Shown: positions 31,191 to 43,499, counted from the first letter of the stretch. The stretch is DNA of 64,000 nucleotides from Hemerocallis citrina (GCA_017893485.1 CM030367.1:90841121-90905120); one strand, 5' to 3'. Notes: generated by a model from the letters alone, not told the origin. Translations and numbers: made by a program.

Positions 31191-32590
31191 TCGTGACCAA
31201 CACATAAGCCATTTTTTCCATATTAGAGTAAAAGAGTTCTGCATTATGGATTACCTTGCTCACATAGTAGATCGATTTCTGAACCCTCTCTTCTTCTCTA
31301 ACCAGGACAGCACTGAAGATTTGGTCTGAGGTGGCTAGGTAGAGGTAGAGGATTTCACCTGACTCGGGCTTGCTTAGGAGCAGAGGGTTGACGAGGCATG
31401 CTTTGAGTTGTTCGAAGGTGATTTGTTGTTCTCCCCCCCACGTGAAACCTCTCATGCCCCGTAGGACTTTGAAAATTGGTAGACATTTCTTCCCACGACT
31501 TACAGAGGAATCGACCGATGGCGGCCAAGTGGTCGGAGTGTTTATGCACTTGCTTCACCATGGTTGGGGGAGTCATGTTGCAAATTGCCTGGATCTTCTC
31601 AGGGTTGGCTTTGATTCCCCTTTGACTAACCATGAAGCACAAGAATTTACCAGAGGATACTCCGAAAGCATATTTTGAAGTGTTCAATCGCATGTTATGC
31701 TTGAGTAATTCTTTGAATGCTTCTTAGAGATCAGTGACGTGGTCTTCTTTTCGAAGACTTTTGACTAACATATCATCCACGTACATCTCCATGTTCTTAC
31801 CGATCTGACTTTTGAAGACCTTATTTACCATACGTTGATGAATAGCACCGACATTTTTCACTCCAAAATGCATGACTCGATAGCAGTATAGACTCTGATC
31901 TATGATGAAGGATATCTTCGGGGTGTCAGGTGGAAACATCTGGATTTGATTATCTCTGGAGAATGCATCCATGAAGGTTAGGAGTTCATGCCCTGATGTG
32001 ACATCGATCAGTGCATCTATGCATCGGAGAGGGAATGGACCGTTCGGGCACACTTAATTGAGATCTGTAAAGTGTATGCACATTCTCCACTTACTGTTAG
32101 CTTTCTGAATCATCACCACATTTGCTAACCACTCTGGGTAGTTAACTTCTAGGATGAAGCGTGCGGCTAGGAGTTTGTCAACTTCTTCTTTAACTACTTG
32201 TAGCCTCTCGGGAGCAAATTTGTGACGTCGTTGTTGGACGGCTTGGCATCCGGGCTCACACTAAAGTGGTGCATGATTAGGTCTCCAGGGATTCCTGGCA
32301 TGTCAGCTGCAGTCTAGGCGAATAAGTATTGATTCCCGCTTATGCCGACAATGAAATGCTACTTGAGTTGGGGAGGAAGGTTCTTGCTGACACGAAAACT
32401 CTTGGTTTGATCCTCCTGAGGGAAAAGGATATCTTCCAATTCATCCACATGTCCTGAGTTCATGTGGCTTCTTTCTGGTGGTAGATCGATGGCATCGAGT
32501 GGAAGAACGGAGCTCCCCATTGTGGCAATATAGCATGCTCGCACTGGCTCTTGGCATCTTGCATCTTGACATACTCCTGATGATTTGCAC
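31190..32590 (-). pseudogene. Ty3/gypsy RT and partial RNase H (copy 2)
   Basis: Open pieces 32,053-31,724 and 31,693-31,355 contain IDVTSGHELLTFMDAFS, MFPPDTPKISFI, YRVMHFGVKNVGAIHQRM and the catalytic YVDDMLVKSL, followed by GFMVSQRGIKANPEKI-like thumb sequence with a cysteine substitution. The RNase H start (SKPESGEILYLYLATSD, IYYVSKVIHNAEL) follows and breaks off at 31,190. The RT active site is intact, but the frame is interrupted near 31,710 and 31,350. Confidence 0.85.
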
Positions 32591-32606
32591 TCTCACATTT
32601 ACCTGA

Positions 32607-33026
32607 TACCCGGACCCGACCCGGATCCGGCATTGGACAGAAACCAATCCGATCTATACGGGTCCGGGTCCGGGTCCTAATATAAGACCTGATGCACTTC
32701 CGAGTCCGGCTTCGGGTCCGAGTCTGCTCAAAGTCGAACCGACTGGAACCCGGACCCGGACCCATTAAAAAATACCCCCCCTCCCAAAAAAAATATGGAA
32801 TTTGAATAATAGGGTTATATGGATATACATGTAAGTAGTAATTGTTGAAGATAGATGTGTAAATACAATATTTATTCATGTACTTATGTGCACAAATGGT
32901 TGGAACTGTAGGGTATCGGGTGCAAAAATACTTAAGTGCAAATATTTATTCCCTGCTATCAGACCCGACGGGTAAATTTTTATAACTAGGACCCGGACCC
33001 GGTTCTCGCACGTCCGGGTCCGGGTA
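32607..33026. mobile_element. GGGTCCGGGT-rich short insertion in copy 2
   Basis: The left end TACCCGGACCCGACCCGG and the complemented right end TACCCGGACCCGGACGTGC give a short inverted repeat, with more GGGTCCGGGT blocks inside each end and an AT-rich middle. It splits the protease-RT linker (FHTKMKFP before, CESANHQEY after). It looks like a non-autonomous hAT-type element whose ends evolved GGGTCC arrays, as in the 23.2-26.9 kb hAT. No clear 8-bp duplication was found, so class is inferred. Confidence 0.5.
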
Positions 33027-33400
33027 GTGGAGGGAATTTCATCTTCGTGTGAAATGCGGAGGCAACTGCGTGGAAAGCTAGTAGGCCTAGGCGGCCGAAT
33101 ATCGCATTGTACGCGGTTCTGATGTTGACTACCATGAAGTCCAATGCCTCTGTTTGAGTTGCGAGAGCTTTTCCTGCTGTTACATCAAGCATGATGATTC
33201 CTTCAACCTGAACGGGAACACCTGAGAAGCAGTGGAGTGTGTGGCTAGCTGGCTTGAGCGGTCCCATGGAAGCTTGAGATCATCGAATGTGGACTTGAAG
33301 AGAATATTATAGAGTTGCCATTGTCTACCAGGATATGCCAAACCTCATGATTTGTCATGCAAATGCTTATGACCAATGCATCGCAGTAAGGCCCTTGACG
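33027..33400 (-). pseudogene. Ty3/gypsy protease (copy 2)
   Basis: The minus strand has the retropepsin motif with catalytic Asp intact (VDNGNS, about 33,310-33,330), then the piece 33,267-33,027: LKPASHTLHCFSGVPVQVEG and IIMLDVTAGKALATQ, then NAIFGRLGLLAFHAVAS. The two parts are in different frames. It matches the copy 1 protease at 5,044-5,397 block for block. Confidence 0.75.
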
Positions 33401-34960
33401 CCTTCTAGATCTTTATCAGAAAATGACACATGGATACTCATGCCTTTGGCAGGCAAAATATTATGTACTGAGTTTACCTCCCTCACAAAGGCTTTGCTGG
33501 AAGAGTTGGAATCTCCCCCCATCGGGCCTCCATGAATGGAGTGGAGAATGACCATATGTTTAGAGTCTTGGGATTCAGTGGGCTTCTCTGGATGCTTATT
33601 TGCCCCTCGAGTCGAAGAGGTTTTGGCGTTGTTATCTTTCTGAACGAATTGGGAGAGGTAGCATCGAAGAACCAGACCTTGCAGTTCTTCTTTGAGGGCT
33701 CAACAATTATCAGTCGTGTGTCCATGGTCTCTATGAAACCCGAACCACTTGTTTCTAACCATTCTCTTGTTGGTTGTAGTCATCTTAGGGGGAGGACGGA
33801 CTATTTCGTCTTTTTCAACTGCCTTGAGTATGGAAAACACACTTGCATTCAGGGGAGTGAATTTATCGAATCGTGGTGTTGGAGGAGGGCGGTATTGGCC
33901 TAAGCCGTCTTTCTGAAACTTCTGAGCACCTTCTTCGATTTTATTCTTCCGTTTGTTCCCGAAAGGCGACTCTTTTTGGTCTTAAGGATAGAGAGCTTCC
34001 TCCGCCCTGATGTACTTATCGCTCCTCTCCAGGAGCTAAGTGAAATCTCTGGGTGGCTTCTTCGTGAGGGAGGCTTTCAGTTCTTTGTGAGTAACATTGT
34101 GATCGAAGGTGGTAGCCGCCACCGATGAGTCTAGGGCAGAGATGGACCTCGCTTCAGCTGTGAAGCGCTTTACAAAGTCTTTCAGCAGTTCTCTGTCCTT
34201 CTGTTTTATAGGGAAGCACTTATTTTTTAGCCTAGCGACTAGTAACGAAGTGCGTTATGAAAAGCTCATCTATCTTGTCGAAGGAGAATATTGACTCTGG
34301 AGTGAGGTGAGAGTACCATTCATTTCCTGATCCTTTCAAAGTCGCAGAGAATGTTCGGCACATGAGCACGCCAGTTGCGTTGTAGGCCATCATAAGAGTT
34401 TTGAAACTCTTAGTATGGTCCGCTAGGTCAGATTCACCATTATATGATTTGAATTGAGGAGCTTTAAAGTTCTTAAAAATTATCTCATCACAGATGAAAT
34501 TGCTTAATGGAGGTCAACTGGGATGGTAAGCCCTGCTGGAGCGGTTTTCTTCATTCTTTATTTGTTCCAAGCGATCTTCCATTTCTCGCATGCGGCTAAG
34601 ATCAAGATACTCCCCTACGATCTAGTTGAGTAGTTGGATCGTTCTTATCTTGAAGGAGTAGAGTGGCGGCTCATCAGCTTCGACCCTGTTCACGAGGACC
34701 CCAATAGCTCAGAAGATGTCTTGCTTGAAGTTTTCTAGTTCGGCCCTAGTGACTCGGGTCTCTTGCCATTTTTTTCTCTCAACATGCTTTCGACTCTCAC
34801 GGGTCGGGCTTCTTTCTACAGTGCACCCCCTGTGAGAGGAGGAGTATCTTGATTTTGGCCTTCGGGGAGAGTTGCTTCTCCAGTTCACTTGACGTTCTGA
34901 GGGGGAGGCCTCGATTCGGGCGTGCCTTTCATCCAAATGGATCAGTTTATTTGTTCCTTG
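33400..34960 (-). pseudogene. Tat gag (copy 2)
   Basis: The N-terminal part (34,936-34,709) is Arg/Ser-rich (RSNSPRRPKSRYSSSHRG) with RAELENFKQDIF. The retrotransposon gag core follows around 34,550-34,050 in broken frames, and the zinc-knuckle-like GFHRDHGHTTDNC lies at about 33,705-33,745. Gag would form the virus-like particle. The reading frame shifts several times, so it is not functional. Confidence 0.7.
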
Positions 34961-35175
34961 TTGCCTGCAGCTAATGGTTTGGCAGACATCTCTCGGACCC
35001 CGAAAACCTCAACAAGAGCTAAAGTAGGCTGCGGGGGCTAATCTGGCTGATTAGGAGGAATTAGGTCCTCCACGGGAGGAGCTGGTTGACAAAGAGAATT
35101 GGTGCGACGGCTTTAGGCCTTCGCTCTGTGACTTAAGTCTTGGTGGCATAGCGGTAAGTCTGATCTGTGGAGTTT

Positions 35176-35195
35176 CCACAGACTGCGCCAATCTG
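35176..35195 (-). other. Primer-binding site, Tat copy 2
   Basis: On the minus strand TTGGCGCAGTCTGTGGAAAC follows three bases after the LTR end (AGCAGCA). It matches the PBS at 59,040 (TGGCGCCGTCTGTGGAAAAC) with one base different. Confidence 0.75.
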
Positions 35196-35745
35196 CTGCT
35201 GCTTGCTTTGGTGTGAGAGCAAGTAGATAGTGAGTTTATGTTTGAAGGAAACTACTAAAGATCTAACCTTTGATCATCGATGTAAAAATTAGTTAGAGCT
35301 CCTGAGAGTAGATCTATATCGTTGATTAAAGATCTGAATCTGACGATTGTTGATGCGGCCGATGGACCTGCAAAAAGCCTGAAACATCATGGATGGCTCC
35401 GGCGACAGACCCTCTGATGGAACCAGAGAGAGAAAGAGGGTTTGGGAGAGAAATTCCGAATTACCTCTGATTGAGGAGGGGAGAGGATATTTATAGGCCT
35501 GAAAAACAGTCTATGAGATTGATATGAATCCATTAGATCAATATGAATTCCTTATCTTCTGTTGACTCTCCCCTTAAGAGATAAGACTCTATTGTATGGG
35601 GATAAGAGATTTGACTCACAGCCCTCAAGGGCTGGGTGTCTTCTGGGTGGGCCTAGTCACTTTTAATGGGTTTGAAAGCAGCCCATGTCTCGTAAAGGAG
35701 CCTGAAGAAGGTCCAAACTTGTAAAAGATGCTCGTGATGGCTAAT
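35194..35745 (-). mobile_element. 5' LTR of Tat copy 2
   Basis: The minus strand has a TATAAATA box (complement of 35,488-35,495), then the AGAGGGTCTGTCGCCGGAGCC block shared in reduced form with the other Tat LTRs, ending GCAGCA at 35,194 before the PBS. The upstream end touches the Athila-type LTR at 35,746. Confidence 0.7.
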
Positions 35746-36070
35746 TGATGAGTTGAATTTATACATAAATTTTAGTACTCTTTTATGTATCAAAATTGCG
35801 AGTTCTCGTTTATTTCTTTGAAATTTGTCTTATTTCTACTTATTTTTATTTAATTGTTTGATTTTGTAGGAATGAGATTTGCAAGTGCAGAAAAATATGA
35901 ATTTTGATAAAATCAAAGAAGAAACAAGGATAAAAAATTTTAAATTCAAATTTATTTTTTGTTAAAATTTCTAGAAAATTTGAGCACTCAAATACATGTT
36001 TTTACAAATTGGCTCTTTGAATAATTAATAAAAATATTATGGTCAACTAGGGGGTGCAATAAGAATTTGG

Positions 36071-36125
<55 letters not shown>

Positions 36126-37393
36126 TAAAAAAATTTAAATAAAGCAACATCACCTAATCTATTTATCTTAATTAATTATTTAAAATATATACTTATCATA
36201 TTAATTACTTAATTAATTAATTATCCTAATATATATATTTAAATAAAGCAACATCACCTAATCTATTAATCTTAATTATTTATTTAAAATATATACTTAT
36301 TATATTAATTACTTAATTAATTAATTATCCTAATAAACTAATCTAAACCTAATTACATCTCTCATATTCCTATATATAAGTGCAGATTGTGGAGGTAGGC
36401 TCGGGGGCTCTCTTGGTGGCGGCGTGAATCTCCAAGAAAAAGGGAAAAAATATAGAGAAAGAGAGAAACAGAGGAGCACGTGAAGAAGTGGGAGGTACCT
36501 AGCTGTCTGTTGGCGACATCAGCACTCAGAAAAGCTCGTGCAGATTTCGAGAAGGACAGAGGAGAGAGACTGGACTCTAAGTTTCGGTGCGAATCTCGAG
36601 TTGCTTCGATTTGGGATTTTCTGCAAAAACGAGTTCTTTATTTTTCTCTTCTTTGTCTAATTTTATTATGCAATCAAATTCTATGTTTGTTAATTGTAAT
36701 TTTATCATGAACTAAATTTAATTTTCTAGGGCTTTGGTGTAGCCTAGTTTTGAGAACACAATTTTAATTCTATATTATTTTTCTACTTTTCCATGGTTGT
36801 GTGTTGGATTTTTGTTCTTAATGCTTGCAATTGTTTGGCCAACTTTTGTATGATCTATTAAATCATGGAGAGACCGAACTGGTAATTTGTGATTTCGAAT
36901 TAATAAAATTACACATTGTTACAAGAGCGAATCGCAGTTAATGTGACCGTTAAGAAATCCATAGATCTTAATGAATTTTCAATTAGTAATTTGTGCATGA
37001 CTGTGACAAATAATTAGTTGAGAATATTTTTATATTGCTTGACAGAGAATATTGAATAATTCAGAGATTTTGGTCTACAACTTGGAAAAATAATATTTTT
37101 ATTCATATGAAATTATGAATTGTGTGGGATTAATTAGGTGAAATCAAAAGCCCTATAATTAATTTTGCCATTAACAAAACAACAAAATTTCAAATTCCGC
37201 TCCTTTTAAATTAATTTAGTTGGTTCTTTAGATTAATTTAATTTAGTTGCTTTCTTTATTGAATTTCGATTTTTCAAATAGTAGTTAATCTAGAAATTTC
37301 GGTATTCGATAAAATAATTAGTTCTTGTGGGTTCGACACTCTTTTCACTTATCTATACTACTTGTTGCGATTTTCTATGCTTGCAAATTATCA
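35746..37393 (+). mobile_element. 5' LTR of the Athila-type element
   Basis: It runs from TGATGAGTTGAATTTATAC to CTTGCAAATTATCA, followed eleven bases later by a PBS. It contains an (AT)n array (36,074-36,122) and a tandem duplication of about 104 bases (36,135-36,232 and 36,239-36,335, beginning TAAATAAAGCAACATCACC). The small frame at 36,480-36,710 lies in the transcribed part and does not look like a protein gene. Confidence 0.75.
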
Positions 37394-37404
37394 GATCAAG
37401 TTTT

Positions 37405-37422
37405 TGGCGCTGCAGCTGGGGA
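37405..37422 (+). other. Primer-binding site, Athila-type
   Basis: TGGCGCTGCAGCTGGGGA stands where Athila elements have TGGCGCCGTTGCCGGGGA, just inside the 5' LTR end. Several substitutions suggest divergence. Confidence 0.65.
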
Positions 37423-37605
37423 CCAGTTATAATTTTATTGATATTGAAAATTGCTCGATTATTACTAGTTTGGATTTTTTTTTATTATTATTATTTTACC
37501 TCTTTATTTATTTTGACTTACTTTTATTATTATTTTTAAATTCTTTAATTTCCTATTTTTTCTATTTTTTTAATACTTATATTTCAGGACATACTAGTTA
37601 TTATC

Positions 37606-38615
37606 ATGGCGAACGATGAGAACAAGACTTTAAGAGACTATGCTATGCCCTCAATTAATGGAGCAACATCAAGCATAAAGAGGCCAGTCATTGAAGCTAA
37701 CAATTTTGAGATTAAACCGGCGATTATTCAAATGATTCAACAGACTGTTCAATTTTGGGGACTATCGCACGAGGATCCTTATGTTCACATTGCAAACTTT
37801 CTAGAAACTTGTGACACTTTCAAGCACAATGGAGTATCAGATGATGCAATTAGATTGAGACTTTTTTCTTTTTCACTAAGAGATAAGGCTTGGCTTGGCT
37901 AAATTTTCTACCACCTGGTAGTATTACTACTTGGTAAGGATTTGCACAAAAATTTCTGACTAAGTATTTTTCGCCAGCAAAGACAGCGAAGCTAAGAAAT
38001 GATATTACCACATTCATTAAATTTGAGACTTCTTATTATGAAGCATGGGAGAGGTATAAAGAGTTATTGAGAATGTGTCCTCATCATGAACTTCCGAAAT
38101 GACTACAAATTCAAATATTCTATAATGGATTGGGAGTTATAAATGGATCTATGGTTGACGCAGCAGCTGGAGGTGCACTAATGAGCAAAAGTCACGAAGC
38201 AGCCTATGATCTTTTAGAGGAGATGACATCTAATAATTACCAATGGTCTTCAGAAAGAACGATGCCAAGAAAAGTGGCTGGAGTTTTTGAACTTGATCCT
38301 ATTACTGCTTTAACTGCAAAAATTGATATTTTATCTAAACAAATAGGTAATATGAATGTTAATGCTATACAAACTAATATTATTTGTGATCATTGTGCAG
38401 GAAATCACTCAAGTACAGATTGCCAAGTGGGGAACCCTTTTGCTCAATCAAATTTCAATCAAGCAAATTACGTGTCCAATTTTCAACTTCAAAACAATCC
38501 GTATTCGAACATGTATCATCAATGATGGAGAAACACCTCTAATTTTTCTTGGAACAATGATCAAGAAGCAATTAAACCACCTCAAAATTTTTCAAAACAA
38601 GAAAAAAAAGCCGAC
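37606..38615 (+). pseudogene. Athila gag
   Basis: The start MANDENKTLRDYAMPSINGA is a typical Athila gag N-terminus. The core follows: FELKP-like NNFEIKPAIIQMI, WGLSHEDPYVHIANFLETC, then IRLRLFSFSLRDKAWL. After a frameshift near 37,900 the rest reads FLTKYFSPAKTAKLRNDIT, YYEAWERYKELLRMCPHH, AYDLLEEMTSNNYQWSSER, and the zinc knuckle CDHCAGNHSSTDC (38,389-38,427). Two stops (38,101 and 38,523) and a shift in an A8 tract (about 38,604-38,611) separate it from the downstream frame. Gag packages the element RNA in the cytoplasm. Confidence 0.85.
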
Positions 38616-39858
38616 ACTTGAAGAGATGTTCATGCAATACATGCAGAAGATAGATTTGGTGATACAAAATAATACGGCTTCAATTCACAATATTGAGGCT
38701 CAGATTGGTCAACTTTCAAATATTCTTAAAGAGAGAACAACAGGAACCTTACTCGGTAACACCGTAACAAATCCCGAGAAGCATGTCAATGCAATAACAC
38801 TAAGAAGCGGGAGAACAATTGAGCACCCACAAGAAGAAATTACCAACCAAAATGTGGTTGAAAAGCAAAGTGAGATCGAACAAATTGTGGAGGAACAAAC
38901 GCAGCAGGTGGCCAATCACCATTATAAGAAGGATAAAGGAGTTTCAAGCCAAACAATTTCAAATTTTGACACTTATCCTAATTCACCTTATGATCCACAT
39001 ATTCCTTTTCCACAAAGACTTAAAAAGAATAATCTCGAAAATCAATTTTCTAAATTTTTAAATATTTTTAAGAAATTGCATATTAATATTCCTCTTATTG
39101 AAACCTTAGAACAAATGCCTAAATATGCTAAATTTTTTAAGGATATTTTATCAAACAAGAAGAAGCTGGAAGAGCATGAGATGGTGATGTTAACAGAAGA
39201 AAGTAGTACAATTTTACAAAAGAAGATGCATCCTAAACTTAAAGATCCAGGGAGTTTTATGATTCCTTGCACTATTGGAAATTTTTATTTTGATAAAGCT
39301 TTATGTGATTTAGGAACAAGTATTAATCTTATGCCTTATTATGTTTTCAGGAAATTAGGTATCGGAGAGGCAATGGCGAACAGATTTATCAAGTACCCAA
39401 GAGGAATAATTGAAGATGTTTTGGTAAAAGTAGACAAATTCATATTTCCAGCTGATTTTATAGTACTTGATATGGAGGAAGAAGAACAAATTTCATTGAT
39501 TGTGGGGCGACCTTTACTAGCTACGGTGAGAGCTTTGATTGATGTCCAACAAGAAAAACTTATTTTAATGGTAGAGGATGAGCAAGTAACGTTTGATGTT
39601 TTTAAATCTATAAAATTTCATCCTGAAGAACAGTCGTGTTTTCAAGTAAGTAAAACTGATTTAATTGTGGGTGAGAAACATAGTGCTGAAATTGAAAAGT
39701 TGCCTATAAAAGTATGTCTAACAAATTTAGCAACTCTTGAAACTGAGAAAGAAAAAATTTGGAAATATGTTATGTATTTGGATGCTGCACCATCTATTCA
39801 TCCATTTTCTCAGCTAAAATTTAATGAGGTGGGGATATCAAAGACTCCATCTTCATAA
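38612..39858 (+). pseudogene. Athila gag C-terminus and aspartic protease, frame open to 39,858
   Basis: From KKPTLEEMFMQYMQKIDLVI the frame stays open for about 415 codons. A linker with ITLRSGRTIEHP leads to the protease: IPCTIGNFYFDKALCDLGTS (catalytic Asp codon at about 39,307), INLMPYYVFRKLGIG, then KYPRGIIEDVLVKVDKFIFP and LIVGRPLLATVRALIDV. All protease landmarks are present. The frame ends at SKTPSS without entering an RT. The upstream continuation to 38,356 in this frame overlaps gag and is not real coding. This long intact stretch in a dead element is noteworthy. Confidence 0.8.
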
Positions 39859-40474
39859 AAGAAACGTCGTAAACACGAGTTTAGATCACTGTCATTTAGC
39901 TTGAGGAGTGCACAAAGAAAACATAATCCACGCATGGAGGGAATTATTACAAGAGAGGCTCTTATGTTGTTGGATGTTGGCGTTACATAACCATTGCAGC
40001 TATCATGTCTGGCTGAAGACTTAAAACTTAGCGCTTCTTGGGAGGCAACCCATGTTTTCTTTTACTGCATTTAGATTTGACTTTTCTTTTAATTTATCAT
40101 AATTTTAACTTTTGATTTTATTTTGTAGGATTGCATAAGTTTGGAAGTCCCTTGATGTAGCTGTTTTCTACACCTGAATTCATTGCTGTTTTTTAGTAGG
40201 ATGGAGTCAAAATCTGGAAAATTGTTTCAAAGAGCGATCGTAGGAAATTTTCTTAGCTTTCCAGAACAAAAAGAATCAGGCCATTTGGACACCTACAACT
40301 CTAGATATCACTGAAACAATGAACATCGCGCGTGCAGAATTTTAACACAAATCAGGAGAGAAATTCTGAACTATTTGCATTCTTTTTGTTTTTCATTTTC
40401 CTTTCCTATTGAGGAAAATGTGATATTCAAGTTTGGGGGAAGGGTTACAATTTTTTTTTCTATTTATTTATATA
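39859..40474 (+). other. Athila post-protease region
   Basis: No RT appears. About 100 bases still read as gene-like (Lys/Arg-rich), then comes the conserved Athila block at 40,014-40,055 and an AT-rich tail with GTTTGGGGGAAGGG. In complete Athila elements this block lies far downstream, after integrase and the env-like region. Confidence 0.65.
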
Positions 40475-40919
40475 CTAGGTTTGCCCGTTGACACGTGCCT
40501 ACGGCACGTCTTCGAAACGGTATACCTTATTTGATTATATAAAATAGTTTTGGAGGTCTAGCAAATTAATTGAAGTAGCAAATATATTATATGAGAAATT
40601 TTTGGGGGTCCAGCAAAAAACATATTATATGATTTTTTTGATTTTTTTTTTTGAATTATTTTAAAGTTTTAAAATTTTTATTTTTTTATTTTAAAAAAAA
40701 ATTAAAATTTTTATTTTCTTATTTTTTTTTGAATAGAAGAGAGAGGGAGGGAGAGAGAGAGAGAAATGATTAAATAAATATAGGAGTTGTTTTGGGTGGG
40801 GGATTTAAATTTGATTTTTGGAGGGAAAATATGTTTTGTGAGGTTAGATCTGGGCCTTTGATTTTTGGGAGATTGAAAGAGAGCCACTTGATAGCTTTCT
40901 TTGTATTTTATTATATAGA
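40475..40919 (-). mobile_element. Non-autonomous Helitron, 445 bp
   Basis: On the minus strand it starts TCTATATAATAAAATACAAA and ends with a hairpin (ACGTGCCGTAGGCACGT) followed by CGGGCAAACCTAG. A 5' TC, a 3' hairpin and terminal CTAG between A and T are Helitron hallmarks. A second member with the same ends lies at 57,886-58,444. No Rep/helicase is encoded. Confidence 0.8.
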
Positions 40920-41412
40920 TATTTAAAAGAAAAACAAAACAAAAAAGGATTTCAATTAGGCTTACTATTACACTTTTGAGTTCTTTATTATGCTAAAGCA
41001 TTGATATAAATTTTTTTTAGGATAGACAATTGCTCGTAAAGATAGATCAAGCATACTTATTTACTTTAGGATTATTGAATTTCAAAATTCCTTACACAAT
41101 TATGACATTCATGTGATTATACATAAAAGAAAAATGTGATGCTTTTTTCTTGTAATTATCCTCTTTGATCTAGTCCTAAACAGAGTTTAAGTAAATATAG
41201 TGATAATGATCAAATAATTGAATGAACAAAGTCTATCTACTCCAATGTTTTGAGTTGCTTAGTAACTAAGGGTATTCATCACCAATGTTTACTTTTACGT
41301 CAAACGACAACTTGAAATATGAGTATACAAAGAAATTTAAATTTGTGACTTGTTGAGTAATCGGGTGAATTCATCACAAATGTTTGCATTCGTGTCAAAA
41401 GGCAAGTGACAA
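40920..41412 (+). other. Remaining Athila 3' spacer
   Basis: AT-rich non-coding DNA continuing the Athila region after the Helitron. Two diverged copies of a block around GTAATCGGGTGAATTCATCAC (41,265 and 41,355) are seen. It ends abruptly at TGTAACACCTCG (41,413). Confidence 0.45.
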
Positions 41413-41756
41413 TGTAACACCTCGAATTCCATTTACCTGTAATTCGTAGTACAATAGGATCTTTTACTTCAATTCGTACAATTTTACAAGGAAATTAAAA
41501 ATTTTCTTTTATTACACAATAATGTTTATTACAGAGTTACATAGCAGAATAAAATACAACAAGAAATAAAACACTAATATCAGCAGCTTAAATATAATCT
41601 TTATCATCAACCGTCTTTAAGTCCTTGCCAATCCAATCAAGCTCTGCACTAAAAATATGTGGGCACGTCAGTTGCTTACAACCGATGCAATGTTATAAAC
41701 AGCGATCCTCTCTATGCTGTATTATAACGAAATCTCACCAAAGCATCGATCATCTC
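41413..41756 (-). mobile_element. LTR C fragment (3' end), minus strand
   Basis: The plus strand TGTAACACCTCGAATTCC and the next 150 bases match the complement of 28,006-27,850 (GTAATTCGTAG, AGGATCTTTTACTTCAATTC, AATTTTACAAGGAA). It represents the last part of a family C LTR, broken at 41,756 by a related LTR end. Confidence 0.7.
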
Positions 41757-43125
41757 TGTAGCGCCCTGAATTTCCAATATGATATCTAAGAAATATGTGG
41801 CACAATTCCCAGCATCAACCTCAATGGTAATAGTAAACATAGCCAAAACACAGAGAAAATTTTTCATATTTTATTACATTAATTTTTTACAAAGCACAGC
41901 AGAAAACAAACACCTTAAATTACAAATTCTTTCTTTTACAACACATTCTTTTACAATTTACATAAGCCATAACATCAATTTAGCACAAGCATCCAAATCC
42001 CAAGCTATAAGCACCTACCTGTAAAACATGAGGCTAGAGATAACCCTAACCTCCAAAACTATAGGGGTCAGCCATAACGGTGTGAGTGACATAAAAATAA
42101 TAAATGCAACATAAATAAAACATAAGGCATGGAGTCATAAACGACATGTATCAACAACAAGAATAAATGAAATAAGAAATAACAGTAAGTAAAACATGAA
42201 AACATCAAGTGAAACTAGACTAAGTGTCAACTGTAGAAAAAACAGGAAACAACATGCATAAAACCAAGTCAAGAAAATATCAATGCTATATGCTGACTCT
42301 CTAATGCATATTTGTCGGATTCTATGCATCCCACTCTACATAGGTCCGGTGCAAGCCCTTAACGTTCTTCATTTGATAGGGTTTAATCCCCCGCTATGAA
42401 ACTAATCCTACTACGATGACTACTACGAGATATAGATAAACTGTGATTATTAACCCACGCCCCAATAATTTCGAAGGTCAATCTCTATCCACAGATAATT
42501 TTGTAGACTATTTCACTCACACTTGGAAATCTTTTAGAATACCCCACACCGCAAGCTATGGCGCTTCATCACACGAATACCCCTATGAGCATCGCCTCGC
42601 CCCGATAATTCCGGAGATCAATCCCACACTGCAGGTAATTTCGAAAACTATTTCACTCACACCTCGATAATTTCGAGGATTATCTCATACTGCAAGACAT
42701 ACTGAGGTCCATAACCCATGTTCTCATTTCATCATATCATCATCTAGTGCATGTCCTTATTTTGTTAAGTTAATTAATTAATTACGAATCTCCTAGAGTT
42801 GGTGTACCCTACCAGACTGAACTAAACTGATCAACAACACAGCCACAACTGGCCAAATCACAAAACCTCAACTACCGGTGTCTAGGGTCCCACACAATCT
42901 CTAAAGACTCACAACTCAACCATCACACCAAAACTTTTCAATAAAAACTCACAAATCCATCATCAAAACGTTTATAATAAGAAAACCTCATAAATCAAAA
43001 AAATTCAACTTTATTTAATTGTACTCATAAAATTCCAGAATTCAAATAAAATATTAAATCCATTAAATAACAGAAAATCCAATTTTTACGCGTAGGATAT
43101 CACCAAAACATCAATTAGTTTTTTT

Positions 43126-43330
43126 TTAAGGGAAAAGGTGGAATATGGCCACCCTGTTTCATTAATAAGAAATTAACCAAACAAACCAAGCATACTGGGT
43201 CAAATTACAAACTACAGACCGAAAAAAAGAACATGAAGCGACATGACCAGTACATATAATCAGCTCTCACTCGAAACACCCTTCAAACGACTAGGTCGAA
43301 ACCGACATCTTGTCCCTGACCTACTCCAGT
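43126..43330 (-). mobile_element. Probable 5'-truncated LINE tail
   Basis: A T-run (43,123-43,131) is followed by TTAAGGGAAAAGGTGGAATA and GGCCACCCTGTTTCATTAAT; complemented, this is ...ATTAATGAAACAGGGTGGCC... followed by poly(A), a common form of plant LINE 3' ends. The upstream limit and target duplication were not found. Confidence 0.45.
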
Positions 43331-43499
43331 AATGTTCTGGACCCCGTCTTGGGCCCAATCACACAGCGAGGACCAACTAATTGTATGTCCGTCAAGTAAG
43401 CTTTGTGCACCCACCTCCACGGCACGTGCACACCCACCTGAAGCGAATCACACGGGATTTGGAACTTCGCTGCTCCCATCCTTCTTCCTCACAAAAGCA

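Larger units (their letters stand above)
31190..35745 (-). mobile_element. Tat/Retand-type Ty3/gypsy element, copy 2
   Basis: Read on the minus strand: LTR (35,745-35,194), PBS, gag, protease, RT, part of RNase H, then truncation at 31,190. RNase H ends at KMAYVLVTTARKF; integrase and the 3' LTR are missing. Its layout matches copy 1 (3,380-6,350) but it keeps PBS and gag. A GGGTCC-rich insertion lies at 32,607-33,026. Many stops and frameshifts are present. Confidence 0.85.
35746..41412 (+). mobile_element. Athila-type Ty3/gypsy element lacking RT and integrase
   Basis: Order: 5' LTR (35,746-37,393), PBS (37,405), gag, protease, then directly a post-pol region with the Athila-typical stretch TGAAGACTTAAAACTTAGCG then GGAGGCAACCCATG (40,014-40,055) and a possible polypurine tract GTTTGGGGGAAGGG (40,431-40,444). 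No RT, RNase H or integrase lies between. It carries a Helitron (40,475-40,919) and is cut at 41,412 by LTR C sequence. The 3' LTR is not seen. Confidence 0.8.

Noticed and set aside
38356..38611. Upstream part of the 500-codon frame ending at 39,858
   Set aside because: Gag with its zinc knuckle is encoded in another frame over the same bases; the true frame joins only after the A8 tract.
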